The notes: generated by a model from the letters alone, not told the origin. A stretch of DNA of 53,404 bases from Deltaproteobacteria bacterium (GCA_002719955.1 PBFW01000005.1:1-53404), one strand, 5' to 3'. Positions 41,657 to 51,922 are shown, counted from the stretch's first letter. Numbers and translations: made by a program.

Positions 41657-42748
41657 TCACAGCGGGCGTAGGCCGCCTTTTTCGATGAGTTGTGACAGGG
41701 CGGTTGCGGCGGGATTGTTCAGCCAGATCGTCTGGTCGGCCGGGAGTTGTCCGCGATCCACCATGCGGTTCATGACGCGCACGACGATGGCTGCATAGCG
41801 GACCGCGCCGAGCACTTCGTAGTAGAAGGTGTCGGGCGTCGGGCAACCCGCGAGCTCCCCGTAGAGCTCGCGCGCTTGCTGACGGCTGGGCTCGCCCTCG
41901 GGACGTTCGTTGCCGATCGCTTCGTGCATCGTCCGGTCAAAGAGCATCCACCAGCCGACGTCGATCTCCTTCGGCGCGACCGCGATATTCTCGAAATCGG
42001 TGATCGCGAGGACTTCCTGGTCACGAAAGATGATATTTCCGGGGCGTGAATCGCCCCAGCTGAGTGCGGGCTCGAGGCCCGCCGGAAGATTGCTTCGAAG
42101 CCACGCGACACCGGTATCGAAATCCGGATGGACGCGATCGCGAAGCTCGCGCCGCATATAGTGCTCCCAGAGATCGATCTGCCGCCCGAGCGTCGGCGGC
42201 TCCACCGGGTGGACCAGCCAATCGAAGCCCGCCGCCTGGTAGTCGATCGTGTGGAAGTCGACCATCGCCTGCATTCCGTGCCGATAGATCGTTCGCTGCT
42301 CGTCGGGACTCGCCTCGAAGAAAAAGCCTTCCTTGGTGTAGGCCGGGTCCTCGGTCATGACCTCGCCTTCGGCAAAGGCCATCACGAAGAAGGGCTGGCC
42401 CAGGATGGAGACGTCCGGCTCATAACCGATCGGCTTCGCGAGCGGCACCTTTCCGCTCCTCTCGAGTAGCTCCATCGAGCGGTACTGGATCTCGATCTCC
42501 ACGTCGAGCCCGGGCGCCTGCTCGGGATAGACCGCCGGCTCGGGGCTCTCGATGCGCAGGACGACCTTGTCCTCGATAGCTTCGCCATCGCGTGAATAAG
42601 CGAGGGGCACGAAGATCGTTCTGGCCGAGAATCCGGACTTGGGCGTCTCGAATACGCCGACCTCGAGATTCTCGACGTCACTCCAGCGGTTTGCGAGCCA
42701 GTCTCGAAAGGGGGCTCGCAGGGCTTCGTCATCATTCGTTTCGCTCAT
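41657..42748 (-). CDS. APH-fold phosphotransferase family protein
   Basis: The 363-residue protein has the aminoglycoside-phosphotransferase/choline-kinase fold. N-lobe elements (VVLRIESPEPA) are followed by a helical C-lobe with the catalytic loop SWGDSRPGNIIF (Asp base and metal-binding Asn) and the metal Asp in ITDFENIAVAPKEIDVGW. In lipid-degrading bacteria this branch (related to the kinase half of ACAD10/11) is thought to phosphorylate hydroxyacyl-CoAs; the nearby acyl-CoA genes fit but do not prove that. Diverges from the RND transporter gene. Confidence 0.85.
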   Translation of the reverse strand: MSETNDDEALRAPFRDWLANRWSDVENLEVGVFETPKSGFSARTIFVPLAYSRDGEAIEDKVVLRIESPEPAVYPEQAPGLDVEIEIQYRSMELLERSGKVPLAKPIGYEPDVSILGQPFFVMAFAEGEVMTEDPAYTKEGFFFEASPDEQRTIYRHGMQAMVDFHTIDYQAAGFDWLVHPVEPPTLGRQIDLWEHYMRRELRDRVHPDFDTGVAWLRSNLPAGLEPALSWGDSRPGNIIFRDQEVLAITDFENIAVAPKEIDVGWWMLFDRTMHEAIGNERPEGEPSRQQARELYGELAGCPTPDTFYYEVLGAVRYAAIVVRVMNRMVDRGQLPADQTIWLNNPAATALSQLIEKGGLRPL

Positions 42749-42926
42749 GTACTCGTCTCTTTCGGGCCCCGGCTGCGGCGCGTTCCCGCCATACTGCGCC
42801 CCGTGATTCTCGCATAGACGGGGCCTCCGTGGGAGGTGGCGCGAGGGTGAGGACTGGGGAAAGCGATGGCAGGCCTGGGGCGACGTGATCTAACGTGCTG
42901 CTTTCGCCCCGGCTGGAGACACGTCG

Positions 42927-45440
42927 ATGATAGAAACGAGTAAGAGCGGGTTGATCGAGCGAATGAATGCCAGATTCGCTGGACTCGCGGGCTGGTGCTT
43001 CGACCATCGATGGGGGATGGCCGTCTTCTGCCTGCTGATCTTTTTCGGTGCGGGTCACCAGGCCGAGCAGATCGAGGTCGACGCGAGCTACGAGTCGTAT
43101 TTCTTCGAGGGGGACACGACCTACCAGGCCTACGAAACCTATCGCGAAGATTTCGGATCGGACGAAGTCTCCTATATCGGATACGAGCTGCCGGGCGTCG
43201 AATACGGCCCGTGGAATGTCGCCGCGATGGAGGCGCTCATCCATCTGACGAGGGCCCTCGAAGACGAGGTGCCCTTCATCTACGAGGTCACGACCCTCGC
43301 GAATGCGGAGCTGACCATCGGGACCGAGGATGGGATCGAAATCAGCAAGATCAAGGATGACTGGCCACTCAGCCAGAGCGAGCTTCTCGAAAGGCGTGAG
43401 GCGTATCTCAGGAAGCCGATGTTCGTCGGCGGCATCATCGATGAGGACGCTGATTTCGGTGCGATCATTGTCGACATGGACCTCTCGAGCACCGACTCAC
43501 CGGAGGTGATTCAGGCCCCACCCGAAGAACGGGTCTTTCCCGAGGAGCCCTGGCATCTCGAGAATCTCTATCCCCAGGTCACCGAGCACAAGATCGAGGA
43601 GATCCTGGCCCGCGCGGAATACGAGGATTACGTCTTCCACCACTCGGGTGATGTCCCGCTGAACGCCTACTACAATCGAATCATCCTGACCGAGCCGGAA
43701 TTCTTGCAGTCGATCATGCTCGTCGTCATCAGCGTGATCCTGCTCCTCGTTTTTCGGAATCTCGTCTCGGTGATCGCGCCCGCCCTGGTGCTCTACCTCA
43801 CGATCACCGTCACGATCGCGATGATGACGCTGATTGGTTTCAAGATCGGCCTGGGTTTCAGCAAGACGCCTACGCTCCTGATGGCGATCGGTGTCGCACA
43901 TTCCGTTCATATCCTCTCGGAATTCTCGAATCGGCTGAGAGCTTCCGGCGATCGGCGCGGCGCCCTGGTCGGGACCATGTCGCTGGTCGGTGTCCCCTGT
44001 CTCTTGACGAGCGTGACGACGGCCGTGGGTTTCGCATCGATGTCCTTCGTCCCGATCAAGAGCATCTCGCAGGGAGCCATCGCGGATTCCTTCGGCGTCC
44101 TGATGGCTTTCGTCTTCTCGATGACGCTCCTGATGGCGCTTCTCTCGATCGATTGGTTTTGGACGACGCGATGGCTCTGGAGTCGGATTCGCTCGAGCGA
44201 TGAGGTCTCGGGGGCGTCGGCCGTCGGCGTTCTGCCGCGAGGCGAGGCGGTGCCGATGTCCCGGATTCTGGATTGGGTGACCGATTTCAATATTCGACAC
44301 CGAAACCCCCTGATCGCCGTATTCGGCGCTTTCATGCTCCTCTTCGCTTTCGGTGCCACCCGCGTCGAGGTCGACTCGAATTGGCTCGACGATTTCTGGG
44401 ATTCCTCGCCGATCTACAAGACGATCGTGCGCGTCGACGACGAGATGGGCGGCGCGACCAATATTATCTATCTCTTCGATTCCGGACAGAATGACGGAAT
44501 CAAGGAGCCCGCCGTTCTGCGTGAGATAGAGCGGGTCCAAACCGCCGCCGATGAGGACGAATTCCTGGTCCGCAAGAGCTACTCGATCGTCGACATCGTG
44601 AAGGACTTGAACCAGTCCTTCCATGGAGACGACCCCGCCTATCACCGTATTCCGGACACGCGAGAAGAGGTCGCTCAATACCTGTTGCTTTACGAGAGCT
44701 CCGGTGGTGAGGAGGCCGAGGAGTACGTCTCCTCGGATTATCGGCACGCGAATCTGGAGTTGCGGCTGCGGATCGGCCGCACGGCCTGGACCAAGGGCCT
44801 TACCGACCGGCTGGCCGCCCAGCTCGAAGAGCAGCCTCTAGAAGCCAGCGATTTGACGCTCACCGGAATCGGCGCGCTCTGGCTCGTGTTGATGGACTAC
44901 ATCATGTCCAGCAATATCCAGGGATTTTCGATCGCCTTCTCCGTCATCACCCTGATGATGGTCGCGATCTTTCGCTCCTTCCGGATCGGCGTCATCTCGA
45001 TGGTCCCGAATCTCGCTCCGGTGCTGCTGGCGATGGGGGCGATGGGTTTTTTCGAGATCACCCTCGACTACAACAAGGTTTCGATCGCGGCGATTGCCCT
45101 CGGTATTTCGGTCGATGACACGATCCATCTGATGACGCGCTTCCATTACGAGTTCGGGGTCCACAGGAACTACCGAAAGGCCCTCCGGGCGGCGCTCAGT
45201 GACGTCGGGCGCGCGCTGATCATTACGTCGATGGCCCTGGTGCTGGGTTTTCTGGTGTTGATGTTCTCGGAGCTTCGTTCGCAGGGGCTCTATGGCGTCT
45301 TGCTGAGCGGCGCGCTGGTGACGGCGCTCGTCGCCGACTTCTTCTTCATGCCTGCCCTGGTGCTCTGGCTCAAGCCCTTCGGACCGGAGGGGAAGAGCCG
45401 CGCCGAAGCCGGGGAGGGCGATCTGCGGGAAGCCGCCTGA
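42927..45440 (+). CDS. MMPL/RND-superfamily transporter
   Basis: The 837-residue transporter has the two-fold RND plan: a first span (about 30-47), a large periplasmic loop, a sterol-sensing-like block of helices (about 260-410) with TLLMAIGVAHSVHILSEF, a second span (about 468-484), a second loop and a second helical block (about 650-815) with IALGISVDDTIHLMTRFHYEF. This is the MMPL/HpnN-like branch, which exports lipids, hopanoids or hydrophobic compounds and usually acts without a TolC complex. GVH...D-D-T motifs carry the proton-relay acidic residues. An imperfect hairpin follows the gene. Confidence 0.9.
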   Translation: MIETSKSGLIERMNARFAGLAGWCFDHRWGMAVFCLLIFFGAGHQAEQIEVDASYESYFFEGDTTYQAYETYREDFGSDEVSYIGYELPGVEYGPWNVAAMEALIHLTRALEDEVPFIYEVTTLANAELTIGTEDGIEISKIKDDWPLSQSELLERREAYLRKPMFVGGIIDEDADFGAIIVDMDLSSTDSPEVIQAPPEERVFPEEPWHLENLYPQVTEHKIEEILARAEYEDYVFHHSGDVPLNAYYNRIILTEPEFLQSIMLVVISVILLLVFRNLVSVIAPALVLYLTITVTIAMMTLIGFKIGLGFSKTPTLLMAIGVAHSVHILSEFSNRLRASGDRRGALVGTMSLVGVPCLLTSVTTAVGFASMSFVPIKSISQGAIADSFGVLMAFVFSMTLLMALLSIDWFWTTRWLWSRIRSSDEVSGASAVGVLPRGEAVPMSRILDWVTDFNIRHRNPLIAVFGAFMLLFAFGATRVEVDSNWLDDFWDSSPIYKTIVRVDDEMGGATNIIYLFDSGQNDGIKEPAVLREIERVQTAADEDEFLVRKSYSIVDIVKDLNQSFHGDDPAYHRIPDTREEVAQYLLLYESSGGEEAEEYVSSDYRHANLELRLRIGRTAWTKGLTDRLAAQLEEQPLEASDLTLTGIGALWLVLMDYIMSSNIQGFSIAFSVITLMMVAIFRSFRIGVISMVPNLAPVLLAMGAMGFFEITLDYNKVSIAAIALGISVDDTIHLMTRFHYEFGVHRNYRKALRAALSDVGRALIITSMALVLGFLVLMFSELRSQGLYGVLLSGALVTALVADFFFMPALVLWLKPFGPEGKSRAEAGEGDLREAA

Positions 45441-45444
45441 TGGC

Positions 45445-45488
45445 CGGTTCGGGTTGCACGCAACATCGAGATCTCGTGCGGTGAACCG
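45445..45488 (+). terminator. long imperfect hairpin after the RND gene
   Basis: An outer stem CGGTTC/GAACCG and an inner stem GCACG/CGTGC, separated by a small internal loop, fold the first bases after the transporter stop. No T-run follows. It could be a transcript-end or processing structure. Confidence 0.3.
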
Positions 45489-45596
45489 AAGGGCCCTGTG
45501 GGGTAACCGATTTCGCTTTAAAGACGGACCTTTGCGCTCTGATAGATCAGGTCATTTCTTGAACGCGGCCCGTGCCGCGGCGGAGACTCGAAGCCA

Positions 45597-46841
45597 GTGA
45601 TCCTCGTGGAACTCTTTCCGATTCTGAGCGCGGTCGGACTCGCGTTCAGCGTGCTCACGTTCTTCCGAGTGCGGGTCCACGGGTACCTGCTGGTGCCCAC
45701 CTTTCTGGTAGGTTGGCTGCGGGGTGAACTCGCCCTTCAGGCGATTGTGCTCGAGGCCGTCGCGGTTGCGCTGGTCGTGCGGGCGGGGGCGCTCGAGACG
45801 ACCGCTGGCGTGCTCGGTCTGGCGTGCTGCGTGGTTTCGTGGGGGTTGCTGATTGCCGCCCATCGGCGTGGCCTGGGCGCGGGGCGCGAGTTCGCCGAGG
45901 CGCTCGCGCCCGCCGGGATCGAGACGGATCAGACGGTCTCCGCGCTGCACGGTTTCCCGAATCCTTTCCGCTACGGCCATCCCGATGTGAAGCGAATCCA
46001 GGATCGGGTCTACGGCCCATCGCTTCCCGGCGACAAAGGCGGCCGCAATTTGATGGACCTCGTGCTTCCCAAGGCAGCGCGAGCGGGCGACAAACGGCCC
46101 GTTCTGCTCCAGGTCCACGGTGGGGGCTGGATCATCGGCGACAAGCGTGAGCAGGGCCGTCCGCTCATGACGAAGCTCGCGTCCCGGGGTTGGGTCTGCG
46201 TCGCGATCAATTATCGGCTGAGCCCAAAGGCGACGATGCCGGATCACCTCGTCGATGTGAAACGGTCGATCGCGTGGATTCGAGCGCATATCGCGGAGTA
46301 TGGCGGCGATCCCGATTTCCTATGCATCACGGGGGGCTCTGCCGGCGGCCATCTCTCCTCGCTGGCGGCGCTCACGGCCGACGACCCGATCTTCCAGCCC
46401 GGCTTCGAGGAGGTGGATACCCGGGTCGACGCCTGCGTCCCCTTCTACGGCGTCTTCGATTTCCTCGACCGCGCCGACGATCGTGCCCTGGGCAAGATGG
46501 CCGATCTGATCGGACCGCTCGTCTTCAAATGCACACCCGAAGAGAATCCCGGGCTGTGGGAGTCCGTGTGCTCGCTGGCGCGAGTCCACGCGGAGGCTCC
46601 GCCTTTCCTGGTGATCCAGGGGACCCACGACAGTCTGGTGATGGCGGAGGAGGCCGTCACCTTCGTCTCGGCATTGCGCGCAGTGAGCACCCGCCCCGTA
46701 CTCTACGCGGAGCTCAAGGGCGCCCAGCACGCCTTCGAGATCTTCCACTCACCGCGAACGGAGCATGCCATTCGAGCCGTGGCGGCGTTCCTCGAAGGGG
46801 TGCACTCGGACTACGCGAAGGGCGAGGCTCGCCTCGCGTGA
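45597..46841 (+). CDS. membrane-anchored alpha/beta hydrolase (HSL-type esterase)
   Basis: The 414-residue protein joins three to four N-terminal membrane helices (about 4-90) to an alpha/beta hydrolase of the hormone-sensitive-lipase type. Oxyanion motif H174-GGGW, nucleophile S248 in GGSAGG, D345 in GTHDSL and H378 in AQHAFEIF form the triad. Such enzymes cleave acyl esters of medium-sized alcohols; the anchor points to a lipid-like or hydrophobic ester taken at the membrane. GTG 45597 is used; GTG 45606 is possible. It follows the RND transporter and may act on the same class of compound. Confidence 0.87.
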   Translation: MILVELFPILSAVGLAFSVLTFFRVRVHGYLLVPTFLVGWLRGELALQAIVLEAVAVALVVRAGALETTAGVLGLACCVVSWGLLIAAHRRGLGAGREFAEALAPAGIETDQTVSALHGFPNPFRYGHPDVKRIQDRVYGPSLPGDKGGRNLMDLVLPKAARAGDKRPVLLQVHGGGWIIGDKREQGRPLMTKLASRGWVCVAINYRLSPKATMPDHLVDVKRSIAWIRAHIAEYGGDPDFLCITGGSAGGHLSSLAALTADDPIFQPGFEEVDTRVDACVPFYGVFDFLDRADDRALGKMADLIGPLVFKCTPEENPGLWESVCSLARVHAEAPPFLVIQGTHDSLVMAEEAVTFVSALRAVSTRPVLYAELKGAQHAFEIFHSPRTEHAIRAVAAFLEGVHSDYAKGEARLA

Positions 46842-46872
46842 TCGGACCGGGAATCGACGGGCGGGCTCATGC

Positions 46873-47925
46873 TCAGCGGCTGACCAGGCCCCGGCCGGTC
46901 AGCAGGGGCAGGTCGAGATAGCCCCGGATGCCGGGTGTGGTCGCGCGGCATAGATGGGGGATCGCGTTGATCGCGGGCATCGCCGTGATGATCATCCCGA
47001 GCACCATGAAATCTTCGAAGGATCGGCCCTCGAAACCCTTGGGCGGGCGGATCTGGAGTTTGGTGTGGACTTCCGGCTGGCCCTCGACGTGGACGACATA
47101 GCCGTGCTCGAGGGGCCAATCCGGCTCCATGTGCTGCCCCATCTTCCACTGGACCCGGAGTTCGATCAGCGAACGCTCGCCGACCAGGCCATGCCAACTC
47201 GCTTCGACCCCAGCGACGCAGCCCTCGTCGATTCGCATGAAACCGAGGTCGTGATCCTGTGTCGCGACCGCGAATTTCGACTCACAGCGCACATCGCTCA
47301 ACTCGATGGCGAGGGCATCGGCCATCATGTAGACGCCGTCGGCGAAGACCGCCGTTCCGGACTCGACCATCTCGTGGAGGCCGGGGTGGGCGATCGAATG
47401 TCCGAAGCCGACGCTCTGCTGGGTCTCGGCGGAGGCGTAGCCACTCGCATCGACCGACTCGGTGACGGTGATGCGGTCGATCCGGTCGCAGATACCAGCG
47501 GACACGAGTCCGAGGAGATTGGCGAAGCCCGGGTTCATCCCGCTCCCGAAGATGGCCGATCGGCCCTTCCGACAGGCCGCTTCGACGCGTTCGCGCGCGC
47601 CTTTGCCGAGCCCGTGGCCGGTAATGAAGGCGGCCGTCGTCGTGACATGGACCCCCGCCTCGAGGAGTCGACAGAGGACGTCGACATCGGGCCAGAGTGG
47701 GTTGTAGCTGACGCAATCCGGAGTCAGGGTCAGCAATGCATCGATATCGTTGGTCGCTTCGACGCCGATCGCCTCGATTCCAGCCAGGCGGCCGACATCC
47801 TGACCGACCTTCTCGCCGCCGTACGCGAAGCAGCCCACAAGTTCGAGTTCCGGATGCGCAACGATCGCGCGAACCGATCGTCGACCAACATTGCCCGTGG
47901 TCCATTGAACGACTCGATAGGTCAA
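46873..47925 (-). CDS. DapB-like NAD(P)-dependent dehydrogenase
   Basis: The 350-residue protein has a Rossmann start YRVVQWTTGNVGRRSVRAIVAHPELELVG and the mid-region ATNDIDALL, PDCVSYNPLWPDVD and GVHVTTTAAFITG seen in the dihydrodipicolinate-reductase-like group that includes 2,4-diaminopentanoate dehydrogenase. It is not DapB itself: the lysine-pathway GHHRxK-type motif is absent. TTG 47925 follows GGAGGGA by seven bases; the longer frame upstream is low complexity. This group is common in actinobacteria and environmental proteobacteria near lipid/CoA genes; its natural substrate is not established here. Confidence 0.85.
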   Translation of the reverse strand: MTYRVVQWTTGNVGRRSVRAIVAHPELELVGCFAYGGEKVGQDVGRLAGIEAIGVEATNDIDALLTLTPDCVSYNPLWPDVDVLCRLLEAGVHVTTTAAFITGHGLGKGARERVEAACRKGRSAIFGSGMNPGFANLLGLVSAGICDRIDRITVTESVDASGYASAETQQSVGFGHSIAHPGLHEMVESGTAVFADGVYMMADALAIELSDVRCESKFAVATQDHDLGFMRIDEGCVAGVEASWHGLVGERSLIELRVQWKMGQHMEPDWPLEHGYVVHVEGQPEVHTKLQIRPPKGFEGRSFEDFMVLGMIITAMPAINAIPHLCRATTPGIRGYLDLPLLTGRGLVSR

Positions 47926-47968
47926 GCCCGTCCCTCCAGACTGTGATCCCGCTCTCGCGAGTGCCCCG

Positions 47969-49195
47969 TCAGCGCAGAGCGCCGCCCCGCTGCATCTGCC
48001 TCTTGATCTCGAGCCGCGAGACCGTTCGGCGATGAACCTCGTCGGGGCCATCCGCAAGGCGCAACGCGCGCACCTGCGAGTATGAGCTGGCCAGCCCGAA
48101 ATCGCTCGTCACGCCGCCTCCGCCGTGGGCCTGAATCGCGTCGTCGATGATGCGCAGGGCCATCAGGGGGGCGTTCACCTTGATCATCGCGATCTCCGCC
48201 CGCGCCACCTTGTTGCCGACCGTGTCCATCATATAGGCCGCCTTCAGGGTCAGGAGTCGCGAACACTCGATGTCGATGCGTGCGTTCGCGATTCGCTCCT
48301 CCCAGACGGAGTGCTCGTAGATCTTCTTGCCGAAGGCCTCGCGCGAGGTCAGCCGATCACACATCCTGGAGAGCGCCCGTTCTGCGACACCGACGATGCG
48401 CATACAATGATGGATTCGCCCGGGTCCGAGGCGCCCCTGGGCAATCTCGAAACCGCGGCCTTCGCCGAGAAGAAGATTGGCCGCCGGGACGCGGACCTCC
48501 TCGAATCGCACTTCGCCGTGGCCATGCGGCGCGTCGTCGTATCCGAACACCGGCAAGAAACGATCGATCGTGACACCTGGCGCACGACGTGGCACGAGGA
48601 TCATGCTCTGCTGTGCATGAGTCGGTGCGGAAGGGTCGGTCTTGCCCATCAGGATCAGGATCTCGCAGCGCGGGTCGAGGATGCCCGAGGTCCACCACTT
48701 GCGGCCATTGATGACGTATTCGTCTCCGTCGCGCTCGATCCGAGTCGCGATATTGGTCGCATCCGAGGAGGCGACCTCTGGTTCGGTCATTGCGAAAGCC
48801 GATCGCATCGTCCCTTCGAGCAGCGGCTCCAGCCATTGCTTCTTCTGATCGGACGAGCCATAGCGCTCCAGCGTCTCCATGTTCCCCGTGTCGGGGGCCG
48901 AACAGTTGAAGACCTCGCCCGCGAATCCTACTCGGCCCATCTCCTCGCAGAGCGGCGCGTAGTCGAGGTTCGAAAATCCCGGGCCGGCTTCGCTGCGAGG
49001 CAGGAAGAGATTCCAGAGGCCGGCTTCCCGGGCCCTCGTCTTGAGGTCTTCCATCATCGGGGGCGTCTGCCAGCGATCCTCGAGGGCGTCGTGCTGTGCC
49101 CAGTATTCGGCCTCGTTCGGGTAGATATGCTCGTCCATGAAACCGCGCAGCCGGTCGAGGGCATTCTTGCATTTGTCGCTGTAATCGAAATCCAA
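47969..49195 (-). CDS. acyl-CoA dehydrogenase
   Basis: This flavoenzyme introduces the alpha-beta double bond into an acyl-CoA. The 408-residue protein has the N-terminal helical part ([14 protein letters not shown]), the beta domain with [17 protein letters not shown] and [14 protein letters not shown] for FAD/substrate binding, and C-terminal helices with [20 protein letters not shown] and [15 protein letters not shown]. The end, [11 protein letters not shown], is typical of the ACAD10/11-like branch that often acts with APH-fold kinases. TTG 49195 lies six bases after AGGAG and gives the normal length. The dehydrogenase at 46873 follows 43 bases on, same strand. Confidence 0.93.
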   Translation of the reverse strand: MDFDYSDKCKNALDRLRGFMDEHIYPNEAEYWAQHDALEDRWQTPPMMEDLKTRAREAGLWNLFLPRSEAGPGFSNLDYAPLCEEMGRVGFAGEVFNCSAPDTGNMETLERYGSSDQKKQWLEPLLEGTMRSAFAMTEPEVASSDATNIATRIERDGDEYVINGRKWWTSGILDPRCEILILMGKTDPSAPTHAQQSMILVPRRAPGVTIDRFLPVFGYDDAPHGHGEVRFEEVRVPAANLLLGEGRGFEIAQGRLGPGRIHHCMRIVGVAERALSRMCDRLTSREAFGKKIYEHSVWEERIANARIDIECSRLLTLKAAYMMDTVGNKVARAEIAMIKVNAPLMALRIIDDAIQAHGGGGVTSDFGLASSYSQVRALRLADGPDEVHRRTVSRLEIKRQMQRGGALR

Positions 49196-49343
49196 CGTGT
49201 TCTCCTGCCCGTCTCGAAGAGGGGGTTTCACGCTCGAGAGGGAGGTCCATAATACGCCGTTCAGCAGCTCTCCTCCACGCGAGTGACCCGCAGTCCTATG
49301 CGCCGAAAGCGGTGGGGCGACGGCATCGCTACGTTTGGCCGCC

Positions 49344-50102
49344 ATGGAGATACGACTCGACGGAAAGGTGGCCCTCGTGACGGGTGGCTCTCGAGGCATC
49401 GGCAAGGGGATCGCGGAGGTCTTCGCGGCCGCCGGTGCTCAGGTGATGATCACTTCGCGAAACGAGCAATCCTGTGCCGAGGCCGCCCGGGAAATCGGAG
49501 AGGGCGTTCATTTCGAGGCCGGGCATATCGGTCACGACGAGGACGCGGAGCGAGTGATCGAGGCGACGATGGATCGGCTGGGGCGGATTGATGTCCTGGT
49601 CAACAATGCGGCCACCAATCCCTACGCCGGGCGCACCATCGAAGTCGATCGGCCACGCTGGGACAAGACCTTCGAAATCAATCTGACGGCGCCGCTCTTC
49701 TGGACCCAACGCGTCTGGAATCGATTCATGAAGGGGAAGGGCGGCGCCGTCATCAACGTGTCGAGCGTGGGCGGACTGGCGACGAGTCCCACGCTCGGTG
49801 TCTACGACGTGACGAAAGCAGCCCTGATTCATCTGACCACACAGCTCGCTGCCGAACTCGCGCCGCAGGTGCGCGTGAACGCGCTGGCGCCAGGTCTGGT
49901 GAAGACAGATTTCGCGAAGGTCCTCTGGGAGGGCGGCAAGGGTGAGACTGTTGCGAAAGCCTATCCGCTGAAGCGATTGGGGGAACCCGAAGACGTCGCG
50001 CGTGCCGCACTCTTCCTGGCGGCGGATACCGGTCGTTGGATCACTGGCCAGACCTGGGCGCTCGAAGGCGGCGCGCTCGCCGCCTTTCGCCGGACCGCCT
50101 AG
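49344..50102 (+). CDS. short-chain dehydrogenase/reductase
   Basis: This classical 252-residue SDR has the cofactor motif TGGSRGIG (13-20), NNAA (87-90) and the tetrad N113, S141, Y154 and K158. Asn/Arg residues after beta-2 (TSRNEQ) suggest NADP(H) preference, a weak inference. Probable reaction: oxidation or reduction of a hydroxy/keto group, such as beta-hydroxyacyl-CoA or a steroid-like ring. ATG 49344 is favoured over TTG 49335. It diverges from the acyl-CoA dehydrogenase and is convergent with the F420 gene. Confidence 0.92.
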   Translation: MEIRLDGKVALVTGGSRGIGKGIAEVFAAAGAQVMITSRNEQSCAEAAREIGEGVHFEAGHIGHDEDAERVIEATMDRLGRIDVLVNNAATNPYAGRTIEVDRPRWDKTFEINLTAPLFWTQRVWNRFMKGKGGAVINVSSVGGLATSPTLGVYDVTKAALIHLTTQLAAELAPQVRVNALAPGLVKTDFAKVLWEGGKGETVAKAYPLKRLGEPEDVARAALFLAADTGRWITGQTWALEGGALAAFRRTA

Positions 50103-50113
50103 CGGCGCGGCGC

Positions 50114-50611
50114 TCAGTCCGGCGCCGTCAGCTCGGTCCCGTCCTTCGCTGTCAATACGAAGACGGGGATCTCACGGGCAGCCCGCGCGCGCTCCTGATA
50201 GACGAGATAGACCGGTGAGCGTTCGGTGATCGACTTCCAGAGCGGATCGCGTGCCGAGCCCTCGACCAGCTCGACGTCGACCGCGATCTCCCGTCGCGCA
50301 TACCAGATCCTACCCTGGAGATGGGCCTTCAGGTTCTTTGCCCAGTGCGGATCCGTCGGTGAGCCACCGCGCGATCCGATCACGGCGATGCGGCCTTCGC
50401 CCGCCCCAAAATGAGGAAGCACGACGGTCCGGTCGCGGCCCGTCTTCCGCCCCCTCGTGGTCAGCAGGATCGGCGGGTTGTAGTCGACGCCCTCCGATCG
50501 GGCGAAGATCCATGAGACCGGACTCTCGCCGAAGAAACGCACGCAGTATCGGTCGAGGAAGGCGCCGAAGGGCGTGACGGCCAGGCGGACGACGAGCTTT
50601 GACAATTTCAT
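50114..50611 (-). CDS. Ddn-like F420-dependent (DUF385) oxidoreductase
   Basis: The 165-residue protein has the split-barrel of the deazaflavin-dependent nitroreductase family: PPILLTTRGRKTGRDRTVVLPH, VIGSRGGSPTDPHWAKNLKAH and a WKSITERSPVYLVYQERARAAREIPVFVL end. Residues in the GRKTG, GGSPTDPHW and NL stretches bind F420 in Ddn. This points to use of cofactor F420 or a related flavin in the organism. ATG 50611 follows AAGGAG; a TTG 21 bases earlier is less likely. It lies downstream of the CoA-transferase gene on the same strand. Confidence 0.9.
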   Translation of the reverse strand: MKLSKLVVRLAVTPFGAFLDRYCVRFFGESPVSWIFARSEGVDYNPPILLTTRGRKTGRDRTVVLPHFGAGEGRIAVIGSRGGSPTDPHWAKNLKAHLQGRIWYARREIAVDVELVEGSARDPLWKSITERSPVYLVYQERARAAREIPVFVLTAKDGTELTAPD

Positions 50612-50662
50612 CGCTGGGCTCCTTTTCAACAAGGAAGATGCGGTGAAAAAGACAAGGCGCGT

Positions 50663-51922
50663 CTATCTCGAAGCATCGGGTTCGCGAAAGGCAACGCGCG
50701 GCGCCTCCTCGAGCGTGGGCGGCTCCTCTTCCGAAAACTCGAGCACCCCGATCGCTTCGAGTTCGGCGCAGACCGTCGCGTCCTTGTCGAGCCATTCCGC
50801 CAGAACTTCTTGGTTGTGTTCACCGCGTTTGGCGATGTGAGGGGTCGGGGGCCCAATCTCGAGATCGCCGGCGCGCCAGGGGGCGGTCGGGACCTGCAGG
50901 CCGGGCGCCGCTTCGGTCAGGAGTTCACGGTGTCGGGCCCAATCCGAATCGGCCAACTCACGCGTCGAGCGCACGGCCACCGCGACGATGGGTGTGTCCG
51001 CCAGGAGTCTCTCGAGCGTGGGCCCGTCGGCGACCGTCGCCAGAGCCGTCTCGAGAGCGGTGATGAGGGCCTCCCGATTCTCGACTCGCTTCTCGGGTGT
51101 GGTGAAACGTGGATCGTCGAGTGCGCCCGGGATCGGAATCGCTGCTGCGAGCAGTGGGAAGATCATTTCCGGTAGGCCCATCAGGTGGACTGCACGTCCA
51201 TTGGCCAGCACGAAGGTCTCGAAGGACCAGGTCGGAAACGCGTCTGCACCGTCATATCCGGCGATCTCGGCCGAGGCGTGTTCGTTGACGTAGAGGAGCG
51301 CTTCTCCCATCGACACATCGATATGCTGTCCCTGGCCGGTGCGTTCGCGATGGAAGAGGGCGGCCAATATGCCCTGGCAAGCCATCATGCCGGCGTAGAG
51401 ATCCGCGTGCTGCATCGTCTCGCCGCGCATTCTGCCCTTCCGCAAGCGCCCGCTCATGGCGAGCGTCCCGGCCTGCGCCTGGATCATCGGCGCGTAGGCG
51501 GGCTCGGCCGCCCAGGGCCCGTCCTGTCCCCAGCCGGAGATCGAACAGAAGACGAGCCGCGGATTTGCAGCGCGCAGGGTTTCGGGGGCGAGCCCCAGCC
51601 GCGCGAGCACGCCCGGTCGAAAATTCTCGACCAGGACATCGGCTTCGCCCGCGAGCTCCGCAAGAATTTCCGGGCCGCCTGGCTGCTTCAAATCGATCGA
51701 GACATTTCGTTTGCCGACGTTGTACTGCGCGAACATCGAGCCGAACCCCCCGACCAGGGGTGTCGTCGAGCGCAGGATATCCGACTCGGGGGCCTCGATC
51801 TTGACGACGTCGGCGCCCATATCCGAGAGCATTCGGCCGCAGATCGGCCCGGAGAGCACGCGCGTGCAGTCGACGACCTTGATTCCAGCGAGCGGTTTCG
51901 GGCGCGGAAGGGGATCGGGCAT
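50663..51922 (-). CDS. CaiB/BaiF family III CoA transferase
   Basis: This enzyme moves CoA between organic acids. The 419-residue protein shows the family N-terminus LAGIKVVDCTRVLSGPICGRMLSDMGADVVKIE, the GKRNVSIDLK loop, ENFRPGVLARLG, SISGWGQDGPWA, the nucleophile D174 in HADLYAGM, and GQGQHIDVSMGEALL. Together they give a complete active site. ATG 51922 gives the usual start; the frame runs on upstream without a better site. The neighbourhood with acyl-CoA dehydrogenase, SDR and NTF2-like genes suggests CoA activation of a carboxylic acid from a degradative path, possibly bile-acid or lipid-like. Confidence 0.94.
   Translation of the reverse strand: MPDPLPRPKPLAGIKVVDCTRVLSGPICGRMLSDMGADVVKIEAPESDILRSTTPLVGGFGSMFAQYNVGKRNVSIDLKQPGGPEILAELAGEADVLVENFRPGVLARLGLAPETLRAANPRLVFCSISGWGQDGPWAAEPAYAPMIQAQAGTLAMSGRLRKGRMRGETMQHADLYAGMMACQGILAALFHRERTGQGQHIDVSMGEALLYVNEHASAEIAGYDGADAFPTWSFETFVLANGRAVHLMGLPEMIFPLLAAAIPIPGALDDPRFTTPEKRVENREALITALETALATVADGPTLERLLADTPIVAVAVRSTRELADSDWARHRELLTEAAPGLQVPTAPWRAGDLEIGPPTPHIAKRGEHNQEVLAEWLDKDATVCAELEAIGVLEFSEEEPPTLEEAPRVAFREPDASR

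Noticed and set aside
46954..47946. 330-residue frame antisense to the DapB-like gene
   Set aside because: It mirrors the codon structure of the real Rossmann-type gene and has no recognisable motif.
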